10,144 nucleotides of DNA from Spirochaetaceae bacterium (GCA_031280115.1 JAITHF010000033.1:1-10144); one strand, 5' to 3'; numbered from the stretch's first letter, positions 1 through 7,642 are shown. Notes: generated from the letters alone by a model not told the origin. Translations and numbers: made by a program.

Positions 1-360
1 TTGCAGACAAGAAAAAGTTTCTTGTAGTCAAGAAAAGTTTTCTTGCAGTCAAGAAAAAGTTTCTTGTAGTCAAGAAAGGTTTTTTTGTAGTCAAGAAAGG
101 TTTTCTTGTAGTCAAGAAAAAGTTTCTTGTAGTCAAGAAAAGTTTTCTTGCAGTCAAGAAAAAGTTTCTTGTAGTCAAGAAAGGTTTTCTTGTAGTCAAG
201 AAAAAGTTTCTTGTAGTCAAGAAAGGTTTTCTTGTAGTCAAGAAAAGTTTTCTTGCAGTCAAGAAAAAGTTTCTTGTAGTCAAGAAAAGTTTTTTTGTAG
301 TCAAGAAAAAGTTCTTTGCAGTCAAGAAAAAGTTCTTTGCAGTCAAGAAAAACTATCCTG
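1..360. repeat. 21-bp tandem array of 17 palindromic units
   Basis: Units begin with CAAG at 8, 29, 50, 71, 92 and so on to 344, exactly every 21 bases with no insertion or deletion. Each unit is a 17-base palindrome, for example CAAGAAAAAGTTTCTTG, followed by a 4-base linker TAGT or CAGT. The outer arms CAAGAAA and TTTCTTG are nearly fixed; variation falls in the central three or four bases and the linker. The arms also pair across the linker (TTTTCTTG-NAGT-CAAGAAAA), so every arm has two possible partners. The last units (302, 323, 344) degrade, marking the right end. The left end lies outside the window, because bases 1-7 already match the end of a unit. There is no spacer sequence, so this is not CRISPR. 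Function unknown. Confidence 0.97.
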
Positions 361-405
361 TCCCCAGATAAATCATTATTCTATAACGAATTATCGGCGC
401 TGCGC

Positions 406-438
406 GCCTCTTTAAGAGAATTTGGAGGCTCTTTTATC
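406..438 (+). terminator. possible rho-independent terminator after the repeat array
   Basis: GCCTC (406-410) can pair with GAGGC (425-429), and the stem is followed by TCTTTTATC. The stem is short (5 bp) and the loop long (14 bases), so the call is weak. An alternative smaller hairpin, CTCTT-T-AAGAG (408-418), overlaps it. If real, it would end transcription coming through the array and separate it from purB. Confidence 0.3.
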
Positions 439-439
439 A

Positions 440-562
440 GCGCTTCATGTTTCGCGTATTCTTTTGCGAACTTCGCGTAAGGGAACAGCCTTCGGCTGCC
501 GGCGCTTCATGGTTCGCGCCTTCTTTTACGAACTCCGCGCAAGGGAACAGCCTTCGGCTGCC
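440..562. repeat. two direct copies of a ~62-bp intergenic repeat
   Basis: Bases 440-500 and 502-562 match at about 55 of 61 positions, with no gap. Each copy ends in the hairpin CAGCCTTCGGCTG (486-498 and 548-560). The copies sit between the array and purB. Frames crossing them are open but rich in Arg, Ala and Pro, with no ribosome binding site, so I do not call genes here. Confidence 0.8.
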
Positions 563-718
563 CTCCAAACCACCCCTAAAGGCTTCCTGCGCCGCGCCCT
601 TCCGCCTGCGGCGTCCGCTGAGGCGCCGCTTCGGGGTTGTGACTAAACGTGCAAACCCTCTCGCAACAAGAAGCACGTGAATCCCCCGCAGGGGGTGAAA
701 CAGCCTCCGGCTGGGGGG
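563..718. other. hairpin-rich intergenic region upstream of purB
   Basis: No gene is supported. Three GC hairpins are visible: CGCCGC/GCGGCG (590-595 with 608-613), CCCCC-GCA-GGGGG (683-695) and CAGCC-TCC-GGCTG (701-713). A longer inverted pair, AATCCCCC (680-687) with GGGGGATT (725-732), encloses the last two and would cover the purB -35 box. This leaves room for a structural effect on the promoter, but nothing resembles a known purine riboswitch. Confidence 0.5.
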
Positions 719-747
719 TTGACAGGGGGATTTTAACGGGTCATTAT
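719..747 (+). promoter_or_regulatory. purB promoter, possibly leaderless
   Basis: TTGACA (719-724) is a perfect -35 box. A 17-base spacer leads to CATTAT (742-747), which matches 4 of 6 bases of TATAAT. The expected start of transcription, about 6-7 bases downstream, falls on the ATG at 753. No Shine-Dalgarno sequence lies in the usual window before that ATG; the nearest purine run, AGGGGGA, is 22 bases upstream. The -35 box directly abuts a hairpin cluster. Confidence 0.55.
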
Positions 748-752
748 CACCT

Positions 753-2219
753 ATGGAAACGCGAACGATTTTCCGCAATATTTCCCCTCTTGACCACCGA
801 TATTCGGTTTCAGACCCGGACCGGGAGCTGTTTGACGCGCTTGCCCCGCTCCTTTCAGAGGAAGCGGCGGTAGCATCCTGCGTCAAGGCCGAAATCGCCC
901 TTATCAAAGCCCACCTCTGGGCGCGCGGCGGCCTTTCGGCGGAACTGAAAGACGCCCTTGAACACAGCGCCGCCCTGGTAGACCCGGAGGAAGTGTATCA
1001 AGAAGAAGCGAAAACCCGCCATAACATCAGGGCCCTGGTACAGGTGCTTAAAAAAAAGGTTCCCCCTGAAACGGCGCATCTGGTACACCTGGGCGCCACC
1101 AGCGCGGATATTCTTGATACGGCCCATTCGTTCAGAATACGGGAAGTTACCCGGAAGGCCGCGCTGCCGCTCCTTAGAAAACTTGAAATCCTCCTCTGCG
1201 GCCGGGCCGAACAGGAGGCGGACACGGCGCAGGCCGGGCGCACCCACGGCCAGCACGCGGTGCCTATCACCGCGGGCTTTGCCTTTGCCGAATATGTGTC
1301 CCGCCTGGGCGCGTCGATCCTTGAGATTGACCGGCTTTCAGGCACCCTTAAAGGGAAACTCTCAGGCGCCGTGGGCGCGTACAACGCAACCAGCATGCTC
1401 GTCAGGGACCCTGAGGGCCTTGAGCGGCGCTACCTTGCGGAGATGGGGCTTGAACCGGCGGACCACGCGACCCAGATCGTGGAGCCTGAATACCTGCTCC
1501 GGCTCCTTTTGGAATATAACGTGGCCTTCGGGATTATCGCCAATCTAGCGGACGACCTGCGCCATCTCCAGCGCAGCGAAATCGCCGAGGTGAGCGAGGG
1601 CTTCGGCGAAGAACAGGTGGGTTCCTCAACCATGCCGCAAAAGCGCAACCCCTGGAACGCGGAGCATATAAAAAGCCTCTGGAAAGCCTTCATGCCCCGG
1701 GTAACGACCTTTTTCATGGACCAGATAAGCGAACACCAGCGGGACTTGTCGAACTCGGCGAGCCAGCGGTTCATCGCTGAATATATAACCGGCTTCTGCC
1801 TTGCGGCGAACCGGATGGCTGGCGTTATCCAAGGGCTTAGGGTGGACCGGGAGCGGCTTCTTGCAAACCTGCGGGGCAGCGCCGGTATTCCGGGGGGCGT
1901 CATGGCGGAGTGCGCCTATATTTTGCTGGCGGAAACCGGCGTCTCTGATGCCCACGAGGTTATCCGCCGGATTACCCTCGCCGCGGAAAAGGAGAATACC
2001 GGCTTCGCCGGGGCCTTGGCGAAAGAAACGGCGGCGTTTGAGCGGATTCAAGAAAAATTGGCGGGACTGGGTATCATTCAGTCGCCGGATGAAGCATTGG
2101 CGTTTTTTCAATCTCCTGAGCGCTACCGGGGGCTTTCGGCGGAGAAAGCCCGGTCTGTCGCCCAAAAATACCGGAAACTTATGGCCGGGCATACTGAGGA
2201 GGGACACGGTGTTTCCTGA
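753..2219 (+). CDS. purB: adenylosuccinate lyase
   Basis: A cytosolic lyase of purine synthesis. It removes fumarate from SAICAR to give AICAR, and from adenylosuccinate to give AMP. The 488-residue protein belongs to the fumarase/aspartase superfamily: the family signature GSSTMPQKRNP lies at residues 290-300 with the catalytic-loop serines at 291-292, and the THGQHA segment at 164-169 carries the active-site histidine region. The N-terminus (ISPLDHRYS) matches the usual start of the family, which supports the ATG at 753. The protein is somewhat longer than the common 430-470 residues, with the extra length at the C-terminus. The start has no visible ribosome binding site. The last 11 bases overlap guaB, indicating co-transcription and probable translational coupling at the IMP branch point. 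Confidence 0.95.
   Translation: METRTIFRNISPLDHRYSVSDPDRELFDALAPLLSEEAAVASCVKAEIALIKAHLWARGGLSAELKDALEHSAALVDPEEVYQEEAKTRHNIRALVQVLKKKVPPETAHLVHLGATSADILDTAHSFRIREVTRKAALPLLRKLEILLCGRAEQEADTAQAGRTHGQHAVPITAGFAFAEYVSRLGASILEIDRLSGTLKGKLSGAVGAYNATSMLVRDPEGLERRYLAEMGLEPADHATQIVEPEYLLRLLLEYNVAFGIIANLADDLRHLQRSEIAEVSEGFGEEQVGSSTMPQKRNPWNAEHIKSLWKAFMPRVTTFFMDQISEHQRDLSNSASQRFIAEYITGFCLAANRMAGVIQGLRVDRERLLANLRGSAGIPGGVMAECAYILLAETGVSDAHEVIRRITLAAEKENTGFAGALAKETAAFERIQEKLAGLGIIQSPDEALAFFQSPERYRGLSAEKARSVAQKYRKLMAGHTEEGHGVS
2197..2202 (+). promoter_or_regulatory. guaB ribosome binding site
   Basis: A perfect AGGAGG lies six bases before the GTG at 2209 and inside the 3' end of purB. It decides the guaB start: the reading frame is open much further upstream, but that part runs antisense-like through purB in another frame and carries no IMPDH homology. 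Confidence 0.85.
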
Positions 2220-3645
2220 AGCCTATTCGTATGATGACGTGCTGCTGCTGCCTGATTATTCGGAGCTTCTGCCCAAAGACTGCGACGTGCGTACTACCCT
2301 ATGCGCTGACGTGAAGCTCAACGCGCCTATTATCTCTGCCGCGATGGACACGGTAACTGAGGAAAAACTCGCTATCGCTATCGCCCTTGAAGGGGGTTCC
2401 GGGGTTATCCACCGGAACCTAAGCCCTGAAGAGCAGGCGCACCAGGTGGCAAACGTGAAGCGGTACCTTAACTGGATTATCGACGAGCCTGTGACGGTGC
2501 GGGAAGACGCGCTGGTAAAGGACGTTAAACATCTTATGGAGCGCTTTAATGTTTCAGGGATGCCGGTGCTGGATTACAGCGGCCAGACTGTGGGGATTGT
2601 TACCCACCGGGACCTCCGGTTCTGCAAGGACGACGGGCTTTCGGTGGTGGACGTGATGACCGCCAAGGTCATCGTGGTGGAAGGGGAGCCGTCAGTCTCC
2701 GCGGCACGGGAAAAGTTTGACAAACACCGGATAGAGAAACTGCCGGTGGTGGACGCGGCAGGCCAGCTTACCGGCCTTATCACCGTAAAAGACATGGAGA
2801 AACACGCCCGTTTCCCCCTTGCCGCCACCGACCGGGTGGGGCGCCTCATTGTGGGCGCCGCGGTTTCCCCGCAGGATTATCTTGAGCGGCTCCCGCTCCT
2901 TAAAAACGCCAAAGTTGATTACGTGGTGCTGGACACGGCCCACGGGGATTCAAAAAACGTGATGGCCGCGGTGGCGGGCATTAAAAAGCGCTTCGGTGTT
3001 CCGGTTATCGGCGGGAACGCGGCATCAAGAGAGGGAACCCGCCGGCTTATTGAGGCGGGCTCTGACGCGGTTAAAGTCGGTATCGGCCCGGGTTCTATCT
3101 GTACCACACGGGTAGTGGCCGGCGTGGGGGTGCCCCAGTTCAGCGCCGTGTGGGAGTGCGCCGAAGAAGCGGCAAAATCGGGCATTCCGGTTATCGCCGA
3201 CGGGGGCATCAAGTTTTCCGGGGACATATCCAAGGCCATCGGCGCCGGCGCCAGCGTGGTGATGATCGGCAATCTCTTTGCGGGCCTGAAAGAGGCGCCG
3301 GGGAAGGAGATTATCTTTGACGGGCGGATTTACAAAGAATACCGGGGCATGGGAAGCATGGGCGCCATTAAGGACGGCGCCGGGGACCGGTACCAGATGG
3401 CCAAAGACGAAGAGCCGGTTCCTGAAGGCATTGAAGGGCGGGTTCCCTACAAGGGGGAGCTTAAAAATTACCTGCGCCAGCTCGTGTCAGGATTACAGAA
3501 AGGGATGGGGTACTGCGGCTGCAAAACCATCGGCCAGTTGAAACAGTACCGGAAGTTTGTACGGATAACCGCGGCAGGGCTCAGAGAAAGCCACACCCAC
3601 GATGTAACCATTACGCAAGAAGCGCCGAACTACAGCCGGTCCTAG
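2209..3645 (+). CDS. guaB: inosine-5'-monophosphate dehydrogenase
   Basis: Oxidises IMP to XMP with NAD+, the committed step to guanine nucleotides, in the cytosol. The 478-residue protein starts at GTG, directly followed by [14 protein letters not shown], the typical IMPDH opening. The catalytic (beta/alpha)8 barrel is interrupted by a pair of CBS domains at about residues 90-205 (including VSGMPVLD and IEKLPVVD), which in this family bind regulatory nucleotides. The catalytic loop [11 protein letters not shown] contains the nucleophile Cys298. The flap includes the Arg-Tyr pair R394-Y395, followed by EGRVPYKG, and the tail [11 protein letters not shown] is also typical. All key residues are present. 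It overlaps purB by 11 bases and has a strong AGGAGG, so it is probably made from the same transcript. Confidence 0.97.
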   Translation: MFPEAYSYDDVLLLPDYSELLPKDCDVRTTLCADVKLNAPIISAAMDTVTEEKLAIAIALEGGSGVIHRNLSPEEQAHQVANVKRYLNWIIDEPVTVREDALVKDVKHLMERFNVSGMPVLDYSGQTVGIVTHRDLRFCKDDGLSVVDVMTAKVIVVEGEPSVSAAREKFDKHRIEKLPVVDAAGQLTGLITVKDMEKHARFPLAATDRVGRLIVGAAVSPQDYLERLPLLKNAKVDYVVLDTAHGDSKNVMAAVAGIKKRFGVPVIGGNAASREGTRRLIEAGSDAVKVGIGPGSICTTRVVAGVGVPQFSAVWECAEEAAKSGIPVIADGGIKFSGDISKAIGAGASVVMIGNLFAGLKEAPGKEIIFDGRIYKEYRGMGSMGAIKDGAGDRYQMAKDEEPVPEGIEGRVPYKGELKNYLRQLVSGLQKGMGYCGCKTIGQLKQYRKFVRITAAGLRESHTHDVTITQEAPNYSRS

Positions 3646-3696
3646 GCGCCGCGGCTGCCGCCGGGGGGCTTATAAACCGCAAGGATGAGAGAACAA

Positions 3697-6600
3697 ATGA
3701 GCCGGAGTATCTTTGACTATATCATGGGGTCCCTTCCTGACCGGCGCGTCCACTTCGTGTTCCCCTCGGCGGTGGCAGCCGATTTCTGGGCAGCCTATGC
3801 GGCGGAGGTCAGCCTTGAGCCCCTTGGGCCGGCGCGCTTTATTGCCTGGGACACGTTTAAGGCCGCGGCCCTCTCGGTCAGTCTTGAAGGAATGGAGGCG
3901 GTCAACCGCGGCGTAAGAACCCTCTTTGCCTCACGGCTTCTTGAAGAAAACGCGCGGAAAGGGGCGGCGTTCCTCACGGATTACATCAATCCCCTCTACG
4001 CAGGCTCGTATAACGGGTTCGTAAACGCCCTTACGAAACTGCTGCCTGCGCTTCAGGGCGTGCTGCGCCGCTTTGCCGAAATACCGCAGGACCCGTATTT
4101 CCGGGATCTTTACCAGATATACAGGCGTTACAAGACCTTTCTTGAAAGCCGCGCCCTCTATGAGCCGGCATGGAACCGCGCGGCCTTCGCCTGTTCCGAT
4201 AAGCGGTGGCTCCTCTTTTTTCCCGAACTGTCTGAAGACTGGGAGGAATATCGGGAAGAGCTTGCCGCGCTTGCCTCGGAAGGCGGGCATATTGAGATTG
4301 TCCCCCTGGAAGGGGTCGGCCCGCCGGTGTATCAGGGGGATTCTCCTGCTGTCTCAGCGGCGCTGGGGAATAAGGGGGGCCGGTGGATACCGTTCCCCTT
4401 TGCCGGCGAAGAATACCGCTGGCTTGCGCTGACCATCCGGCGCCTGTTGGACGAAAGCCGCCTCGCGCCGGAAGACATAGCCGTTTCTGTGCCGGGCAGC
4501 GCGGATATGGACCGGCTTATACAGGAACTGCATCGTTACGACCTTCCGGTAAACAGGCGGCAGGGGCGAACCCTCCCTGAATACCCGGGGGGCAGGATTT
4601 TTGCGGCCCTTGCCGCCTGCCCGAGTTCAAGGTGGTCCTTTAAGGCGCTTAAAAACCTCCTTCTGGACAAAGCCTTCCCGTGGAAAGATACCGGCCCTAT
4701 TACGGCGCTCCTTGATTTCGGCCTGCGCTTCCGCTGTGTTTCCGGCTTTATCGAGGGGCGGCGGGAAATCGACGTGTGGGAGCGCACCTTTGACCGCCGC
4801 TTGAAGCCGCGCTATGAACGGCTTAAAAAGATATTCCCCCTCCTGCCGCAGGATCAAAGCGCGCCGGAGATACAGGAGATACAGGAGATAGAAAAAGCGC
4901 TGGAGGCAGAAATAGAGAAAAGGATAGAAAACAGGATAGAAAAGAAAACCGAAAAGAGAGCCGAGAAAAACCCCGGGAACAAGACGGCAGAAACAGAAAA
5001 AGCCCTCCAAAGGGCGGCGCGTTATTTCGAGGCGCTTACCCCGGGGGCCGCGCCGGAGGCGCTTGAAAACATCAGCGAGGCGCTGGATATACTTGCAGAA
5101 CTAGGGGCCGCGGTCTTTTATGAGGGGCTTAAAAAAGATATTGCCGCGCTGGTGAGCGCCCCAACCTTTACCGGCCTTGAGAGAAACTGGCATTATTTTG
5201 AGGCCCGCTACTTTGATAAAACGCGGTTTCATCTGGAAACTGACCGTATTATCGCCCGGGCGATCAGCGCGCTTGAGGAACTTGCCGGCATTGAGAGCCG
5301 GTTTCCCGAACTGGCCGGCGGCGCGGCAGAGGGCAGCCGGCCTTTCGCGGTGTTTCAGTCTTATATTCAGGAAGAGCGGTATGTGTTCCAGTCCGAAACC
5401 GCCGGTATTTCGGTGTATGATTACCGGGTAGCCGCGGGCATAGGTCCGGCAGCGCATTTTATCGTTAATATGACGCAGGAAGCCGCGGCAGTGGTCTATT
5501 CTGGCGGCGCGTCGTTCCTGCGGGAAGACCGCAGGCGCGCCCTGGGGATATTGGATCAGGATCTTTCCGCCGAATTCCTGCGGGCCTACCGGTTTTCCGG
5601 CGCTTTTCCGGTGTTTACCCTGTCCCTCAAAACCTTTGCAGGCCCGGCCATCCCCCACCGCTCGCTCTCAGTGTTTCTAGGCCCGCCTGCCGCGGCGCCG
5701 CTGTTTCCTGATGACCCCTATCTGGCGGAAGCGTCCCTTGCCGCCGGCAAGGACATTCCCCGGGCTGTTCCGGTGCGCGTCCAACGGAAGGCATGGGAGG
5801 CGCTTAAAATCTTGCGCTCTTCCCCGCGCCCGCTTGATCTGCGGAAAGAGCCGGTGCCGGAGGGGCTGCTCCGGGCGGCGCTGGCGGATAGGCTGGGCAG
5901 CGGGAACGCCACGCGCCTGTCCCGCTGCGCCTCTGCGCTCAAGCAGGACAAAATCCCGCGGGTCTCCCCCACCTTTCTCAACGAATACCGCGCCTGCCCC
6001 TTTAAATGGGCGCTTGAACGGGGGCTTCTTATCAAAGAAAAGCAGACAGAGATAAAAACCATTGACCAGAAAGAGCTCGGAAAGCTCTACCACCGTATTT
6101 TAGAGCGCCTTTTTATACGGATAAAAGCGGAAACAGGCCGGTTCTTCCAAGAAAATATTGCGGCTTATAAAGCGTATCTGCGGGAAGAAACCGGTTCCGC
6201 CCTGGAAGACGCCCGCCGGCGGGAGGGGGCGTTTCAAGAGTCGGTTTATGCCATGCTTGAGCCGCGAATCACCGCCGCTTTGGAGGATTATCTTGACCAT
6301 GACCTTCCGGCGCTCGCAGGCGCGAAGATTCTGGGGGCCGAATACCCCCTGCAAAAAGCCTACGGGCCTGAGGACCCGCTTCTTGCGGGGACAGCGGATC
6401 TGGCGCTTGAAGATCCTGACGGGGGCCTTACCCTTACGGACTTCAAGACCGGCAGAATTCCGACCAAAAAAGAGCTCCTGTCTCAGGAGGGAAATCCCCC
6501 TCAAGACCTGCAAATGGCGGCGTATATCGCCATGATAGAAGATAACGATAGACAAGGCGGCGGGGAAAAAATCGTGCGTACCGCCCGGTTTTACTCGATT

Positions 6601-6819
6601 GATACGCGGCGTTTCTGTCCGGTCGTGTCTGAGCGGGAGGAAAAAGAGTCCAAGCGCCTCTCAAGAAAGTCTTATGAACACGAAGTCGCTGCGGTGGCGC
6701 GTATGGTGGGCGCTGTGGGGGAAGCGATGAAAACAGGCGCCTACATGGTTCCCGCCAAAGCTGACCCGGGGCAGTGCAGAACCTGCGGGGTCTCCTCGAT
6801 ATGCCGGATGCCTTTTTGA
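3697..6819 (+). CDS. addB: AddB/RexB-like ATP-dependent nuclease subunit with Fe-S cluster
   Basis: A large cytosolic protein of about 1040 residues resembling the AddB subunit of AddAB, the helicase-nuclease that resects double-strand breaks for RecA. The C-terminal PD-(D/E)XK nuclease shows H799 (YHRILERL), D901 (GTADLAL), D915 and K917 (TDFKTG), and Q939 (QMAAY). Four cysteines, C767 (YRACPFKW), C1027, C1030 and C1036, have the C...C-x2-C-x5-C spacing of the AddB 4Fe-4S cluster. The N-terminal half looks like the degenerate helicase scaffold; I see no Walker A motif. A charged insert of Glu/Lys/Arg repeats lies around residues 391-440. ATG 3685 is in frame too, but AAGG abuts it; ATG 3697 has AAGGATGAG upstream and is preferred. 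The gap after guaB is about 50 bases, so it is probably in the same operon. No addA is in the window. Confidence 0.8.
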   Translation: MSRSIFDYIMGSLPDRRVHFVFPSAVAADFWAAYAAEVSLEPLGPARFIAWDTFKAAALSVSLEGMEAVNRGVRTLFASRLLEENARKGAAFLTDYINPLYAGSYNGFVNALTKLLPALQGVLRRFAEIPQDPYFRDLYQIYRRYKTFLESRALYEPAWNRAAFACSDKRWLLFFPELSEDWEEYREELAALASEGGHIEIVPLEGVGPPVYQGDSPAVSAALGNKGGRWIPFPFAGEEYRWLALTIRRLLDESRLAPEDIAVSVPGSADMDRLIQELHRYDLPVNRRQGRTLPEYPGGRIFAALAACPSSRWSFKALKNLLLDKAFPWKDTGPITALLDFGLRFRCVSGFIEGRREIDVWERTFDRRLKPRYERLKKIFPLLPQDQSAPEIQEIQEIEKALEAEIEKRIENRIEKKTEKRAEKNPGNKTAETEKALQRAARYFEALTPGAAPEALENISEALDILAELGAAVFYEGLKKDIAALVSAPTFTGLERNWHYFEARYFDKTRFHLETDRIIARAISALEELAGIESRFPELAGGAAEGSRPFAVFQSYIQEERYVFQSETAGISVYDYRVAAGIGPAAHFIVNMTQEAAAVVYSGGASFLREDRRRALGILDQDLSAEFLRAYRFSGAFPVFTLSLKTFAGPAIPHRSLSVFLGPPAAAPLFPDDPYLAEASLAAGKDIPRAVPVRVQRKAWEALKILRSSPRPLDLRKEPVPEGLLRAALADRLGSGNATRLSRCASALKQDKIPRVSPTFLNEYRACPFKWALERGLLIKEKQTEIKTIDQKELGKLYHRILERLFIRIKAETGRFFQENIAAYKAYLREETGSALEDARRREGAFQESVYAMLEPRITAALEDYLDHDLPALAGAKILGAEYPLQKAYGPEDPLLAGTADLALEDPDGGLTLTDFKTGRIPTKKELLSQEGNPPQDLQMAAYIAMIEDNDRQGGGEKIVRTARFYSIDTRRFCPVVSEREEKESKRLSRKSYEHEVAAVARMVGAVGEAMKTGAYMVPAKADPGQCRTCGVSSICRMPF
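4867..4963 (+). repeat. in-frame 9-bp and 12-18-bp repeats in the addB-like gene
   Basis: GAGATACAG occurs twice in tandem with a third variant, GAGATAGAA (4867-4893), giving Glu-Ile-Gln repeats. AGGATAGAAAA-type units follow (about 4919-4945), then further Lys/Glu codons. The stretch is strikingly A-rich on the coding strand compared with the surrounding GC-rich gene. It stays in frame and encodes a charged, probably helical or flexible linker. Confidence 0.8.
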
Positions 6820-6834
6820 CTGGCGGGAGTGTTT

Positions 6835-6864
6835 CCGCGCCGCCCCTTATCAGCGCGGCTTTCT
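6835..6864 (+). terminator. possible terminator between convergent operons
   Basis: CCGCGC (6835-6840) pairs with GCGCGG (6853-6858) across a 12-base loop and is followed by CTTTCT. The uridine tail is poor and the stem overlaps the end of rpiA, so this is tentative. Its place, just after the addB-like stop and at the end of rpiA, is where a terminator is expected. Confidence 0.35.
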
Positions 6865-7575
6865 GACTTCTAGAGTGCCGTCAGCATGGCCTATGAATAC
6901 GTGGGGCGGAAGACGGGTGAAAAAGCCGTTCTCCACAACCCCGGGAATCTGGTTGAACTCCCGCTCAAGCTGTTCCGGCTCTACCGGCGCTTTGAACGTG
7001 ATGTCCAAGAGCAGGTTCCCGTGTTCGGTAATCACCGGCCCGGCTTTGCGTACCGCTTCCCTAAGGCGCGCCTCCGCGCCCATGCGCTCCGCGGCGCGGA
7101 TGACCGAAAGCCGCGCCGCCGGAACAACTTCGAGGGGCACGGGAAACGACAGCGCCAGATTATCCACCGTCTTTGTCTCGTCCACCACAATCGCGTATGA
7201 AACAGAGGCGTAGGCCACGATTTTCTCAAGAAGCAGCGCGCCGCCGCCGCCTTTCACGCAGTAATTATCCGTATCCACCTGGTCCGCGCCGTCTATCGTA
7301 AGGTCAAGGGTCCCGCCGATTTCTTTCGAGTTGAGGCTGTACAGGGGAATCCCCCACTCTTCGCAGGCCATAAGGGTCTGAAAACTCGTGGGAACCGCGA
7401 AAATATTGGTAAGCGTTCCTGCCTGTATCAAAACACCGATGCGCCGTACCGCGTGAATAGCGGTTGATCCGGTGCCAAGCCCGATCTTCATGCCGCTTAC
7501 AACCAGCACGTCTACCGCTTTGGCGCCGGCCATAGCCTTTATTTCGTTTTTATCTAATTTCATGCCGTTATCCAT
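6850..7575 (-). CDS. rpiA: ribose-5-phosphate isomerase A
   Basis: Interconverts ribulose-5-phosphate and ribose-5-phosphate in the non-oxidative pentose phosphate pathway, feeding PRPP and nucleotide synthesis. The 241-residue cytosolic protein has the phosphate-binding GLGTGSTA (32-39), DGADQVD (95-101), KGGGGALLLEK (108-118) and VDETK (131-135). D95, D98, K108 and E117 correspond to E. coli D81, D84, K94 and E103, all with the same offset of 14, so the active site is complete. ATG at 7575 is used; a second in-frame ATG at 7563 would shorten it by four residues, and neither has a strong ribosome binding site. It lies 67 bases downstream of aroDE on the same strand and converges with the addB-like gene. 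Confidence 0.95.
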   Translation of the reverse strand: MDNGMKLDKNEIKAMAGAKAVDVLVVSGMKIGLGTGSTAIHAVRRIGVLIQAGTLTNIFAVPTSFQTLMACEEWGIPLYSLNSKEIGGTLDLTIDGADQVDTDNYCVKGGGGALLLEKIVAYASVSYAIVVDETKTVDNLALSFPVPLEVVPAARLSVIRAAERMGAEARLREAVRKAGPVITEHGNLLLDITFKAPVEPEQLEREFNQIPGVVENGFFTRLPPHVFIGHADGTLEVRKPR

Positions 7576-7642
7576 TTTTTTATTTTTCCAGATAGTTATT
7601 TTTATTCATATCATATTTAAGCCGGCGCTGCCCCTGCCCTGT
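7576..7642 (-). promoter_or_regulatory. AT-rich gap, possible rpiA promoter
   Basis: The 67 bases between aroDE and rpiA turn sharply AT-rich. TATGAT (minus strand, 7610-7615) is a good -10 candidate about 35 bases before the rpiA ATG, but no convincing -35 box sits at the right distance. rpiA may therefore have its own weak promoter besides read-through from aroDE. Confidence 0.3.

Noticed and set aside
1..360. CRISPR array
   Set aside because: The repeats are contiguous 21-bp units with no unique spacers and no cas genes nearby.
422..680. Small plus-strand genes over the 62-bp repeats
   Set aside because: The Arg/Ala/Pro-rich products mirror the repeat, several frames are equally open, and no ribosome binding site is seen.
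563..752. Purine riboswitch before purB
   Set aside because: The hairpins do not form the three-way junction with conserved loop bases, and the promoter lies downstream of them, so they would not be in the mRNA.
1801..2208. Upstream extension of guaB to an ATG at 1801
   Set aside because: It is purB sequence read in another frame; the GTG at 2209 with AGGAGG and the family-typical N-terminus defines the start.
5101..5658. Minus-strand frames inside the addB-like gene and other genes
   Set aside because: They lie wholly within well-supported coding sequence, lack ribosome binding sites and have compositions typical of antisense shadows.
3697..6819. RecB or a Cas4 nuclease
   Set aside because: The length, N-terminal helicase-like scaffold without Walker A and the C-x2-C-x5-C terminal spacing fit AddB; Cas4 is far smaller and RecB lacks this cluster.
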